A stretch of DNA of 64,000 bases, from positions 6,029,947 through 6,093,946 of the forward strand of contig CM071570.1 of the NCBI GenBank assembly GCA_036426205.1. The letters are read 5' to 3'. Positions within the stretch are counted from its first letter, which is position 1. Each line of letters opens with the position of its first letter. Shown here piece by piece: positions 37,935 to 48,640 of the stretch. Source of the DNA: Ascaphus truei (Eukaryota > Chordata > Amphibia > Anura > Ascaphidae). The notes beneath the pieces are model-generated. The model ran no database searches. It saw only the letters and a program-made list of their open reading frames with translations, and was not told the DNA's origin. The position numbers and the translations under genes are program-made.

Positions 37935-38370
37935 AAGTCCCACTCCCTGTGGGACAGACCCTGCGGCTTCACCCCCTTCCCCTCCCCCATCCCTGCAATG
38001 CCCCACTCCCTGTGGGACAGGCACTACGGCTTCACCCCTTCCCCTCCCCCATCCCTGCAATGCCCCACTCCCTGTGGGACAGGCACTACGGCTTCACCCC
38101 CTTCCCCTCCCCCATCAACCTGCAATTCCCCCTCCCTGTAGGACAAGCACTACGCTTCACCACCCTTCCCCCTCCCCATCCCTGCAATGCCCCACTCCCG
38201 TGTGGGCAGGCACTACGGCTTCACCCCCTTCCTCCCCTCCCCCATCCCTGCAATGCCCCACTCCCTGTAGGACAAGGCACTACGGCTTCACCCCTTCCCC
38301 TCCCCCACCCTGCAATGCCCCACTCCCTGTGGGACAGGCACTGCTGCGCTCCCACCCCCTTCCCCCTCCC
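37935..38370. repeat. 62- to 65-bp tandem repeat
   Basis: About seven copies of a unit containing CCCCACTCCCTGTGGGACAG, CACTACGGCTTCACCCC and TTCCCCTCCCCCATCCC. CCCTGTGGG is a small palindrome in every good unit. Single-base gains and losses are frequent. Apparent 230-codon frames are artefacts. Confidence 0.9.
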
Positions 38371-38612
38371 CCATCCCCTGGATCTTACTCCACCCCTTCC
38401 CCCCCCTCCCAACCCATCCCCCACGCACCAATCTCCACCCCCTTCCCCTCCCCCATCCCTGGATCTCCCCCCGCCCCTTCCCCTCCCCCCATCCCTGGTA
38501 TCCACCCTTCCCCCCCTCCTGCCCCCTCCCCCCCCTCCCTGGATCTCCCCCTTCCCCTCCCCCATCCCTGGATCTCCACCCCCTTCCCCTCCCCCATCCC
38601 TGGATCTCCAAG
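38371..38612. repeat. C-rich short-unit array derived from the preceding repeat
   Basis: Units of about 30-35 bp keep only CCCCTTCCCCTCCCCCATCC and add CTGGATCTCC. The array looks like a secondary expansion of the tail of the neighbouring 62-bp unit. Confidence 0.75.
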
Positions 38613-38887
38613 TTTGAATGGAAAATCCCCTCACTTGAAGTTGTTTTTTAGTTATATTTGTGCAGCAGTTGGGTTTTGTTTGGGCTTGAATGAGGACTGG
38701 GTGTCGTTGCTTGCAGGGGGAAGAGGAGTTAACGAGGGAGGAACAAGAAGTGCTGCAAGGCTTTAAAAAAAAACTGCTTCTCTTTAAATGTCAGTCACAT
38801 TTATATCATACTGTATTTATTTTTTAGCAAAGGCTGCGTGTCCCCTCTTTATATACCCTGAGTGGGAGGGAGACAGTCAATGTGTGT

Positions 38888-38968
38888 GCACTTGTAGTGT
38901 GTGTGTGTGCTGTGTGTGTGTGGTGTTTGTGTGTGTGGTTTTGTGTGTGTGTGTGTGTGTGTGTGTAA
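38888..38968. repeat. GT microsatellite
   Basis: Interrupted (GT)n tract of about 80 bp. Confidence 0.9.
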
Positions 38969-39866
38969 AAAGGAGCACACCTGAGGTACACTGGGAGATA
39001 TGCTAATGACTATGCAAAGTATATTTATATGAGTCATATCCCAGACTTCCTAAAATTATTTCCAAACCAATTATATAGCGTTGACAAGCCAAAGGCTCCT
39101 CTGACTGGAATAGTGTACTGGTGTAAGACCCAACAGGAGTACCTGTATCTAATAGGTGCACTACATACTGGATGTGGACATTCATAGTATCCCCAAGTGG
39201 CCCCTTTATTATAGAGTAGAGGGACCCCCTGTAGTATCCAGATTTCCAGCTTCTGTTTTCGTAACGAGTTTATAAAAGTACTTCGAGTCTGACATTAATC
39301 CCGTCTTTTTCAAGACCATAATAAGATCTGAGCCTTGCACGCTGGGGAAGAAGCTGCACCATAATCCTAAACAATATGCAATTAACCAATTCTGTACAGC
39401 ACAATCACTTCCACAAATGTCTTACCAAATATCACACCATGGCAGGCCCCCTGAAAATGAAGAGGTTTATCAACAGATCTACCCCAAAGCATAAATACAT
39501 AATATTATGCATTAGGAACCATAATTTGGTTGAGATATTTGTGATATTCCCGCACTTCATACAGACTTCAGAGTAGCACAGATTGACAACCGATTCAGCC
39601 CTCGTGCCAGAATGTCTGGGTGAGCTTGGGATGAGTTCTTAATGACGGGAGCAGTGGAAGAAATACAGTATATGAGACCAGACTTCTGACGTGAGCCAAA
39701 CCGTAACAATCACTGGAAGATTCCTGTTGCAGCATCCAGCACTGAAACAATGACTTGTCTGTCTCATTGGCCCACCCGGTTAGTTGGAAAGCAGTATGAA
39801 AAACCAGGGGGGGGGGGGGTTAACTAGGACATCACACGGCTCTATACGACAATCGGTAGTCATTAA
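38969..39866. other. No gene recognised
   Basis: AT-rich non-coding sequence with a G-run near 39808-39820. Confidence 0.45.
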
Positions 39867-40085
39867 CTGCAGCTCAACCCCCTTATAACGCTCTGCTTGG
39901 GGTCCAAAGAATCACATCGCGTTATAAGCGGGTCGCGTTAGAAATAATGTACAATAAAGTATTTAAGACAGCAATAATCGTGTTGTAAAGTATTCATAAA
40001 TACGAAATGTGGGAGCCACTCTTACATCGCGTTATAAGCGGATCCGCGTTATAACGGATCGCGTTATAACGGGGTTGAGCTGTAG
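39867..40085. repeat. MITE with CTRCAGCTCAACCCC ends
   Basis: Starts CTGCAGCTCAACCCCCTTAT and ends ATAACGGGGTTGAGCTGTAG, giving 15-bp inverted ends with one mismatch. GCGTTATAAGCGG and GCGTTATAACGG motifs repeat inside both arms. TTAA precedes the left end, as in Kolobok or piggyBac insertions, but the right flank reads TTGG, so the target duplication is not confirmed. It has no open frame. Confidence 0.6.
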
Positions 40086-40652
40086 TTGGGTTTACCAGTT
40101 GTAATATCTAGTAAGAATCTGGTCATGATCTTTAAAGAGAAAACAATAGCATTGCACACCTTTATGGACCTCTCTTTTCTTTTTCTTTTTACATTTTATG
40201 CTGCATTAAAGTCGGTGATCTGTAAATATTAACTATTTCTCATTTCTACGTTCTGTTTGGCATTCTGCATAAAGCTGCCAGGGCAATATCCTTAGCTCTT
40301 TGATATTTATTAGAGCAAAGGGTTTTTAGTTACATGGTTTGGCCAGAAAATGGTAGGTCTGCCCACCATGCAGTGGCGTGGCTATAGCCCGTGCTCTCTC
40401 ATTGTTGTCCACGACTGCGCATGCGCGAATCTGGTGATCTGCTTGCCGAGTGTGCATGCGCGATCGGCTTTTGCCGGTAACATATGCGCATGACTGGCAA
40501 ACTCCGATCGCACATGCACAAGAGTAGCGGGCAAACACCGATCGCACAACCGCAGTCAGCACTTGCCAATCGCGTAAGATCTTGCCGGAGGCCAGCACAT
40601 ATCCCACTACACCACTGCCACTGTCAACCCCAAAAGATTGGTCCTCTATATT

Positions 40653-40757
40653 GGGGGTAGCCAGCTCCAGTCCTCAGGGCCACCAACAGGTCAAGTTTTC
40701 AGATATCCCTGCTTCAGCACAGGTGGCTCAATCAGTGGCTCAGTCATTGTGACTCAG
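40653..40757. repeat. hAT-like MITE, copy 4, left half
   Basis: GGGGGTAGCCAGCTCCAGTC, then CAGGTCAAGTTTTCAGATATC and GGCTCAATCAGTGGCTCAG, match the left arm of the copies at 24 kb. The right arm is replaced by the 54-bp array that starts inside TGACTCAGTCAGGAGC. Confidence 0.6.
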
Positions 40758-41130
40758 TCAGGAGCGCACTCACATCTAAGGTTAGTGATGCAGAGTATTG
40801 GGAGCAGAGAGTCAGGAGCACACTCACATGCAAGGTTAGTGATGCAGAGTATTGGGAGCAGAGAGTCAGGAGCGCACTCACATGCAAGGCTAGTGATGCA
40901 GAGTATTGGGAGAAGAGAGTCAGGAGTGCACTCACATGCAAAGTTAGTGATGCAGAGTATTGAGAGCAGAGAGTCAGGAGTGCACTCACATCCAAGGTTA
41001 GTGATGCAGAGTATTGAGAGCAGAGAGTCAGGAGCGCACTCACATCCAAGGCTAGTGATGCAGAGTATTGAGAGCAGAGAGTCAGGAATGCACTCACATC
41101 CAAGGCTAGTGATGCAGAGTATTGCAGCCC
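40757..41130. repeat. 54-bp tandem repeat
   Basis: Seven units of 54 bp: AGTCAGGAGCGCACTCACAT, then a short variable stretch, then GTTAGTGATGCAGAGTATTG and GGAGCAGAG. Because 54 is 18 codons, both strands remain open for over 100 codons. The first unit grows out of the hAT-like MITE fragment (TGACTCAGTCAGGAG). Confidence 0.95.
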
Positions 41131-42367
41131 AATCTGGAATCTGAGTGCCCTTCACTTAAATGACAGCAAGAGTCGATCGGGGAGCGATACCCTTTAACGC
41201 CACTTAATGAATGCCGGCCTTATTAAACATGCTGTTAAACATTCCTCTCTATACGTATGGAAAGGATTTAGTCCCGTTGAATTGAGATGATCTTTTCTCC
41301 AGCACTCGGAAGCGACTTTACAGCATATTGATGAGGGGGCTTTAGAAGGCTGCACTGGTAAGCATTTGGATTTGTGAGTCGGAAGGAAGCTGGATCAGCA
41401 GAGCCAGGTCACAAGTCTCTAAAACACAGATTTCAAATCAATTATTTAGGGAACACATCCAATCTATGGGAGTGTCCCTCACTGAGTTCCTAGCCGCCCA
41501 CAGGGCAATGGATGGGTTAATTTGCTATTCAATGCTAAATATAAGCATTTTATTAGTAATTCCAACTGCCTATTAGCAATTCAACTTGTGTTGTGAACAA
41601 TAACCGTTAACATGTTGAAAGAATTTGTTTCTAGATATGCCAGTAAGAACAGATCTTCGTCATGAAAGCAGATACACAAAAGGGACTTCAGCAGAAAGCA
41701 ATTTTCAAATGAGAGATTATTTTTATAATCTATATATATATATATTTATATTTTTACAGCTCCAGTTAAGTTTAAAATACAAACAAAGCTCTTTGTGTAC
41801 AACACCATAACACTACAATATGCGGAGAACAGAATAGAAAGAAGACGATGCAAATTGGAATAAAAAGATGGCCGATTATAGCTGCGTTACAATTTGGCCG
41901 TGATTAAAAAAAATGTGTATGTTATTTGGAATAACCGCTGTATTTACGAAGAATTCTTTATTGTAAATGTGTTGCGATATGCGCTTCGTTAGCATGTACT
42001 GTAGGAAAATATGCATTAACATTGCAGTAAATAATTCTAGTAATAAAAAAAAACGGTAATTTATTGAGATCAGCATGAATTAGCACTAGAGACGCAGGAG
42101 TGGGGGTTTGGGGGAGAACACACATTTTTACCATTTTTGTAATAGGATTTCTTAGGAAAAAAAACACTATGGCAGAAAATGATTTGATCCCTTTGGGATG
42201 TGAGGCTACCACTGCATTGTTCAGGCATCAAAGGGGTTAACGCCCAGCATACACACCCAATAAATAAAACACAAAAAGCATAACACCCATATGTGCAAAT
42301 ATGAAGCCTTTAGTAGCCCAGCTGGTTACAGGAGTAAGTAGTGGTGGCTAGCTGCTGCTCACATGGA
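41131..42367. other. No gene recognised
   Basis: AT-rich, with a (TA)n tract at about 41733-41746 and no supported exon. Confidence 0.45.
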
Positions 42368-42427
42368 CTATTCCCAGTCTTCTTCTTCTCCTGGATGGTG
42401 GCTGCTGACATTCTTGAGAAGAACCAC
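42368..42427 (-). other. Possible last coding exon, unknown gene
   Basis: On the minus strand, TCTCTTTTCTTGCAG (a strong acceptor) is followed in frame by 19 codons reading VVLLKNVSSHHPGEEEDWE and a stop. An acidic tail like this is common at protein C-termini. No donor or polyadenylation signal confirms it, the other two frames are also open for a while, and I do not recognise the gene. It is a weak candidate. Confidence 0.22.
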
Positions 42428-42655
42428 CTGCAAGAAAAGAGATAAACGACTAAGACAACTATCGCGAATATAGTATCTGACTGCGTATCTCACCGTTTGC
42501 GATATCTTTTTTTATGTCCTAACAATATTACACGAAGTATATATATATTTCTAATGCGACCACGGACTTTTATTTTGCTTTTTTACATCAACTATGCCAG
42601 TTTCCAAAGTTGTCGAGCGAAAGACATCTCGAGGTGTCCAGGAGCCACGTGGCAA

Positions 42656-42790
42656 GCCTACGTGTACAGTATGTAGCGCCTACGTGTACAGTATGTAGCG
42701 CCTACGTGTACAGTATGTAGCGCCTACGTGTACAGTATGTAGCGCCTACGTGTACAGTATGTAGCGCCTACGTGTTCAGTATGTAGCGCT
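42656..42790. repeat. 22-bp tandem repeat
   Basis: Six copies of GCGCCTACGTGTACAGTATG plus TA. They are nearly identical except that the first is incomplete and the last has GTTCAG. Each unit contains the palindromic TACGTGTA/ACGTGT stretch. Confidence 0.95.
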
Positions 42791-44154
42791 AGGACCCACA
42801 GAAAGTTGCCGCCTCCTGGTATGACTACACAATCACAGTAGAGTACATGCAACAAATGGAAGGAAATGGATAGAAATAAGCAGTGTTCTCTTACTAGCGG
42901 CTCGGTCTGCAGGCTCTGGCATTCCCTCGGTGCTGGTATTCTGATCCAGCTGTGCAGTGATGAAGGGAGCCCCACCACAAAGCCACTGCTTTGTGATTCA
43001 TTATTTGTGCCAGGTTGCATTTAGTTGACTGATTAAGAGTTTTATTCACTGCTGTCAAATACCATATCCATCTATAGCAGCCCCTGGCAATCTCTGTCTC
43101 CTTCCTGCTAGCGCTACACTCATCCGATGCGAGACATGTAGGCATGTATTTTTTTTTTTTAATTTTAGCTCCAACAAGGTACACCATTTTTACGATATTA
43201 AAATACAATTACAATACAGGGGATATAATGCATTTTGGACAGTCAAACATCTCAAGTAGGGAAACAGCGACAAGGTCGTAGTGTAGCAATATTACAGAGA
43301 ACGAAGTGGAAAGATTTAGCATTAGCTTTAAGGTGAGGAAAGAGAAAAGTAATATACGACACATAGACAACGGTTTTGGAGAAGTGGATTGGTTAAAGTG
43401 TTACTGACCGTAATGGAAAAGTACTCAGTGTGGTTTGATTTCTCAGTCTTTAGCCTATTGAATTTGCTGTGTAAGTGGCATCCAGGATGAGATCGCTGTG
43501 AGACAGTTGGAGACCGAATTCTGTACTACACATGTGAGGTTCAGAGTGGGGTTGATACTGTTGTGTGCCGATCACATACAGGGGATATTTGGTCACCAGG
43601 GGATCCTGCCGGGGGAGTGTATAGATAGAAATGAGCATCAAACAACAAAGTGATGGAGAGAGATCTTCAATTGTATCTCACAGAACTCACTACTCCTATA
43701 ATACTGTATCAGGAGAACATCTCTCAAACAGGATAATTCAAGATAAACCCATGATGATTGAAATATTATAAAGTAAATGTATTAATATCTTCCAAAAACA
43801 AGTGGCTCCATAACTCTGCTCATTTCAGCTCCACAGTGCGCCTTCATCAGGGTCATACAAAAACCAGTGCCTTCTTCCCATATACAATACATCCAAAAAC
43901 ATAACTGCACACATCAGAATTGCACAAGAGAAATTATAAAAAAACAAAAAATGATTCCATTAAGCTCCACAATTTAACACATACAGTAGGTAACATCGTC
44001 CTTATTCCAATACATTTCTGTTTGCAAACATGGTTTAAGATTTTTTTTTCAAAGGGCTAACACAGTTCTTCTTTTCTTTAGTTGAGTTTTGAAGACCTTG
44101 CCCATCTTTTCCTCACATGTATTATACAGTATATCTTCAAATGAAGAAGATTAA
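42791..44154. other. No gene recognised
   Basis: Ordinary non-coding DNA. A fragment near 43840-43870 (GCCTTCATCAGGGTCATAC) may belong to a dispersed repeat. Confidence 0.4.
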
Positions 44155-44247
44155 GGGGGCAATTCAAAATACTCGGCAGCAGTCATTCGGCCTGTTATTG
44201 ACGAAAACCCCACATGCACCCATTTTCGAGTTAATTGAATTACCCCC
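44155..44247. repeat. 93-bp MITE with TAA duplication
   Basis: GGGGGCAATTCAA on the left and TTGAATTACCCCC on the right are inverted with one mismatch. TAA flanks both sides (44152-44154 and 44248-44250). A 3-bp TWA duplication points to PIF/Harbinger-type transposition. At 93 bp it is among the smallest units here. Confidence 0.6.
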
Positions 44248-44892
44248 TAAGAAGAAACTTACAAGGTATTGACAATCCGAGAGCAGTTTCATCTGGATCC
44301 CACTCTGATCTGAATGCTTTGTGTCTGCAGAAAGCTCCTGTTTGTCCAATCAAACATACAGTACAGTACATGGGCAAACAAATCTATTGTTGTCCAGAAT
44401 GAATCATGTCTAGATCTCTGTTCTACTTGTATTCTACCAGGTATAGTACAGCGGCAATACAATCTGTAAATCCTCAATAACCTACATTTCTGTGTAGTGA
44501 CTAGTCAATATTCAATTCGAGATGTTTTATGTATGACTGTATAGTTTATTTAACCTCTTTGTTTTTCAGCAAACAGATCAGGATGGAAAATATTATAACA
44601 CATAGAACTTAACGTGTGGTTGTGTGATGGCAGAAACTGGGGGGCATTTAATAACACTTTTATTCCATAAGAAAGGAAACGGCAACACATTTACAAAAGA
44701 TATCCCATGGCACAAATGGTGCTGTTTCTTGGGGAAATTCTTGAGACCTGTCCAGAGCACATGGGTCCACTGTCACATATATGTCTATAGCACTTATCCT
44801 TGTGTATTTTATCTTGTGCGGAGTCTACACTGGATATTCTGGTCAGCTGGAATGTATTAAGAATTATGTTCAGACTGGACAGCTGGAATATA

Positions 44893-44995
44893 TTTGTGTG
44901 TGTGTGTGTGTGTGTGGGTGTGTGGATATATATATATATATATATATAGATATATATTAATATGTGTATATATATAATATGTATATATACATCAC
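44893..44995. repeat. TG/TA microsatellite
   Basis: A (TG)n run followed by long (TA)n runs with ATATGT interruptions. Confidence 0.9.
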
Positions 44996-45569
44996 AACAC
45001 ACACATTTCATTAAATAGTAAAGTTAAATTATATTTATATATATTAAATGTAAAAATGTATTAATATTATAATACTCTGTTCAACCATACTGTCTAGACA
45101 TAATAACACATAAAATATAAACTATAACATTAATTCCTTATGTGCAGACCTTGGTTATAGAAGCAATTAATTAGAACAAAGGTTCCAACATTGTTTTAAA
45201 GTAATACCCTTTCTAACTAGCCGAAGTTCATTTCGGTGCCAACTGCAACATTCTTCTAATAATAATTTTTTCTAAAGTTAACAAGCGCTCAGCTTGGTCT
45301 TCACCAGCGGAAACAGGTCCTCTTGCTTTTCTCTTATTGCACCTTGGCTCCTTTCAGTGCACTTCATATGTAATTCATAAATATATGAAGGTGAATCGTT
45401 CAAACTTTTATTATTCTCAAACCCCAGCAATCTAATGGAAAATCTGATACTGCCGTCAGAGCTGCCTTTTCGGATAACTAGACATGTTCTGATGGCTTCT
45501 TGTTATTCCCTATAGTGCCCGTAACCTTGTTTCTCCGCACTCTTATAAAGTTACCTCTCCCATCCCTAG

Positions 45570-45848
45570 GTGGGTGCATTATTTCAATGGATAAAGTTGT
45601 TACCGGTCGCTTTGTACTGGATAATGCCAGTGGCAGAACTATGTATGATGCTACCGTATGAGAGGATACAGAATACTTCTACATTTTGGAAACCCATGTT
45701 CCCACTTCTTTATCCAAGAAGTTAACATCTATTTTAAAAGAACAATGTGACAGGGTAGTTTCTCTGTCTAATAGGTATGCAGGGAAAAAATATGTAGCTA
45801 CTGAGACCAGCAGCGAGCTGGTTAATCTCAGCGTAAAAGCAGGCTGAG
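45570..45848 (+). pseudogene. Possible coding-derived fragment of unknown origin
   Basis: After an acceptor-like CTCTCCCATCCCTAG, one frame reads through about 90 codons with a single stop. Parts look like normal protein (DKVVTGRFVLDNASGRTMYD, then YFYILETHVPTSLSKKLTS). A second frame is also open for over 50 codons, so chance cannot be excluded. It lies just upstream of the myosin-like fragment in the same orientation, which is the main reason for listing it. Confidence 0.25.
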
Positions 45849-45954
45849 ATAATTAACCATCTTTCACCTGGCTCGTTAGGCGGGTGTAAAAGCCTGGCTG
45901 TTCCAGCAGCCTGAGTCTCTCTCTGGTCTGAGTAGAAGCTAACACCGAGCTACA

Positions 45955-46967
45955 GAGGTATCTGTTGCCAGCTCTCCTTGAATATGCAATAACAGAGCAT
46001 TGCTTGCGTAGTGAGTTTGAGGACCTCATGACGGATCTGGAGACGTCAAACGTTGGACATGGACAAGGAGTAGAGCCGCTCTGAAAAAATGATTGATGAC
46101 TGGAAGCAGAAGTGTGAGGAGTCACAGGCAGAGACTGGAGTCTCTCAAATGGAGGTTCGCAGCCTCAGTGCAGAGCTGGAAGTCTCTCAAAAGGAGTTTT
46201 GCAGTCTCAGTACAGAACTGAAAGTCTCCCAGAAAGAGATTAACAGTCTCGGCACACAACTGGAAATCTCTCAAAGGGATTTTCTGGTGCCAAGCTGGGA
46301 GTCTCTCAGAAAGAGGTTCACAGTCTCAGTACTGAGCTGGGAGTCTCTCAGAAAGAGGTTCACAGTCTCAGTACTGAGCTAGAAGTCTCTCAGAAAGAGG
46401 TTCACAGTCTCAGTACTGAGCTGGGAGTCTCTCAAAAAGAGGTTCACAGTCTCAGTACTGAGCAGGGAGTCTCTCAAAAAGAGGTTCACAGTCTCAGTAC
46501 TGAGCTAGAAGTCTCTCAAAAAGAGGTTCACAGTCTCAGTACTGAGCTGGAAGTCTCTCAGAAAGAGGTTTTTTACTCTCAATACAGAGATGGAAGTCTC
46601 ACACCAGGAGGTCCGCGGTCTCAGCACAGAGGTGTGTAAAGGGAAGGATGCCTATGAAAAGGTCCTGATTGGTTTAGAGACAGTAAAAAAAAAAAAGAAC
46701 ACAAACCTTAGAAAGAGGAGGTTTCAGATCTGACTGACCTAGTCAGTGAAGGAAATGAGAAGCTTCACGAAGTAAAAAACGGACAAGAAGCAAATGGAAC
46801 GAGAAAAGTTGGAAGTGCAGTTAGCACTGAAAGAAGCAGAGGGCGCCTTGCAGTACGAACAAAACAAATTCCTATGTCTTCAGTTAGAACTTTCTCAGAT
46901 CAAGACAAACTCTGAAAGAAAGGAGAGAAGCATTCTAGCACTTCAGAAATACTACAGAGCTCTTATC
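45955..46967 (+). pseudogene. Sarcomeric myosin heavy chain rod fragment (pseudogene)
   Basis: The translation follows the rod of muscle myosin II heavy chain (MYH family) in order: EFEDLMTDLE, MIDDWKQKCEESQAE, then LEVSQKE-type repeats, [32 protein letters not shown] and [20 protein letters not shown], ending near [20 protein letters not shown]. Myosin rods form parallel coiled coils in thick filaments (known). This piece is broken by a stop in front of MIDDWKQK, a 7-base loss near 46290 and further frame shifts near 46570, 46710 and 46775. Only one of the two heptads is normal: the single LEASQKEARSLGTE unit of real myosin is multiplied here (see 46130-46615). The last frame runs directly into [10 protein letters not shown], an IQ-like motif not expected in myosin rod. 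It has no motor domain and no start codon. Confidence 0.75.
46130..46615 (+). repeat. 42-bp in-frame repeat amplifying a myosin heptad pair
   Basis: About twelve units of 42 bp (14 codons) encode ELEVSQKEVHSLST and variants. Units 5-10 are almost identical (GTCTCTCAGAAAGAGGTTCA core). The first three and the last are diverged (MEVRSLSAEL, KEFCSLSTEL, KEINSLGTQL and HQEVRGLSTE). A 14-residue unit is exactly two heptads, so the expansion would keep coiled-coil register. A 7-base deletion in unit 4 and a shift in unit 11 break the frame. Confidence 0.85.
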
Positions 46968-47412
46968 TAAGGTAGGATGGGGAGAAAAAAGTATCGGCGC
47001 CAACACTCTGCAACTGTTTTCATACAAGCTGCCTAAAAAGGAATGAAAGCTTGTCAGCTTAATCACTGGAATAAAACAGCCTGCGCTCTTCAATCAATCA
47101 GATCGTAGCAGCTTTTAAGCAGCACCAGGAGATGCACATTAGGACAAAAGTCAGTAATAGGGGTGAAATCTTCCAGACAGGATAAAATATAGACCGTTCA
47201 CGTTGATAATCACTAGAGGAGTTCGTATTACTGCATATATCATCTACACCTACCCGGGCCCTGAAGTAAAGGCATTCCCCGTATCACCGTGACGTAGCGT
47301 CAAAACCCAACACCACTTGGAGTGAAACGCGTTGGGGAGTTCTTTTTTTATCTTTTTAGCCTGTTTCTTGTATTTTAATATGATCCAATAAAGCTCAACT
47401 TTATATTTTTCT
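46968..47412. other. Inserted repeat DNA between myosin-like and IQ-like fragments
   Basis: No coding similarity. Contains GGAGTGAAACGCGTTGGGG (about 47320) followed by a T-run and CCAATAAAGCTCAAC, which looks like the 3' end of a dispersed element. The GAAACGCGT motif recurs in the hairpin at 47413. Confidence 0.4.
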
Positions 47413-47724
47413 AAGTAGAGAAGAAACTGGTGGAGGCACTGCTGAAAAAATGAAAGGGCTGGAGGCTGCTTGCAAATTAAAAAATGCTTTAATTTATGGC
47501 ATTAGTAGACGGGCTACAAATAAGGTACCTCTGAGCGTTTCGTGCTATAGGAGCGCTTTATCAAAAACTCTTTGATAAAGCGCTCCTATAGCGCGAAACG
47601 CGTCAGAGGTACCTTATTTGTAGCCCGGTCTACTAATGCCATAAATTAAAGCATTTTTTAATTTGCAAGCAGCCTCCAGCCCTTTCATTTTTTCAGCAGT
47701 GCTCCACCACTTTCTTCTCTACTT
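47413..47724. repeat. 312-bp near-perfect inverted repeat (foldback element)
   Basis: Arms of about 150 bp, 47413-47560 and 47569-47724, are inverted copies differing at only a handful of positions. The tip is CTTTATCAAA-AACTC-TTTGATAAAG. The arms share TGCAAATTAAAAAATGC, TTTATGGCATTAGTAGAC and AGGTACCTCTGAGCG, and the GCGAAACGCGTC motif survives on the right. RNA from either strand would form a long duplex. It interrupts the fragment mosaic between myosin-like and IQ-like parts. Confidence 0.9.
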
Positions 47725-48194
47725 GGATTCATGTTATTGGAAGGAGGCACGCTACACCTGTCCAGGAAGGTTTCGTGAGTTACTTATTTCTGTGATTGCA
47801 GTTCTACAATTCATGTCTTTATTATGTCTCATGCCTATGGGTTGAGGGGTGCTGTCCCATAAGTGGGTGTGGGGTGTGCTCTCTTCAGTGAGTGTACATT
47901 TCACACACCCACTGTGGTGCCTGCATACCACTCTTTATATTATCCTATCATATGGCCTTCAAGTGAGCACTCAATGCTTTAATACACTGCATAAGATGTT
48001 AACTCTTGCCTGGACTCCTATGCCATATTGCACAATACTGCAGAGACATTTGTAGCACCTACAGGGAGTTATTTCCCATACCTGCTATACACGTTTATAT
48101 TTTTCTACTTACATTGCGAGTTCCTATGTTAATCCTGGGGTTACCAGTCTCCTGTATATATCGCGTTCTTCAGTCAGTTTGAAGAATGTAACAA
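47725..48194. other. Repeat-like non-coding spacer
   Basis: Continues beyond the foldback without coding similarity and is probably part of the same insertion. It ends before the IQ-like frame opens near 48200. Confidence 0.4.
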
Positions 48195-48200
48195 TAAAGG

Positions 48201-48640
48201 AAGACGTATGGATATTTGAAGCAATGTGTGATTGCATTCCAGCCAAACATTAGAAAGTGTCAGCAGCAGAGACGCTATAGGAATGTGAAGAAAGCTGCTG
48301 GTGTGATACTGTCTGGACATAGAGCCCATGTCATAACCAAGCAAGCTGTCCACTCCTATAACCACATCTGCAATGCCGTCTTAGTTCTACAGTCTGCTAT
48401 CCACAAAATGCAGAAAAGAAGAACCAAGTTATGACTGAGAAGTGCAATACAAATCCAGCCATGCTATCATGCTCATATGGTCCGAAACAGATTCCTTACT
48501 ATAAGAGCAGCCGCTGTAAAGATTCAGTCTGCGACTAAAATGAAACAGAAGTCTATCGGCTCCCGCACAATGAGAAAGGTGTCACTGGTTATCCAGCAGC
48601 GCTTTCGTCTGAATAAATTAATGCATCGAGAAAGAGAGGC
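48201..48640 (+). pseudogene. ASPM-like IQ motif array (fragment)
   Basis: One frame with a single stop (48432-48434) encodes about six IQ-type calmodulin-binding motifs at roughly 20-25 residue spacing: CVIAFQPNIRKC, KKAAGVILSGHRAHV, AVLVLQSAIHKM, AIQIQPCYHAHMV, AAVKIQSATKMKQ and VSLVIQQRFRLNKL. Long runs with this spacing and R/K-rich linkers are typical of ASPM, a spindle-pole protein with dozens of IQ motifs (known). Several motifs have lost the key Q or R. The frame continues unbroken into the ARGLU1-like segment. An unconventional myosin neck is the main alternative, but six degenerate IQs with RRYRNVKKAA-type linkers fit ASPM better. The actin-binding domain and the rest of ASPM are absent. 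Confidence 0.5.

Noticed and set aside
37919..38766. Pro-rich secreted or structural protein of about 230 codons
   Set aside because: Derived from the 62-bp C-rich tandem array and its 33-bp derivative, with both strands and several frames open.
40638..41155. 168-codon repeat protein, with a 133-codon partner on the opposite strand
   Set aside because: 54-bp units are a multiple of three and both strands are open. There is no promoter, no splice signal and no known family.
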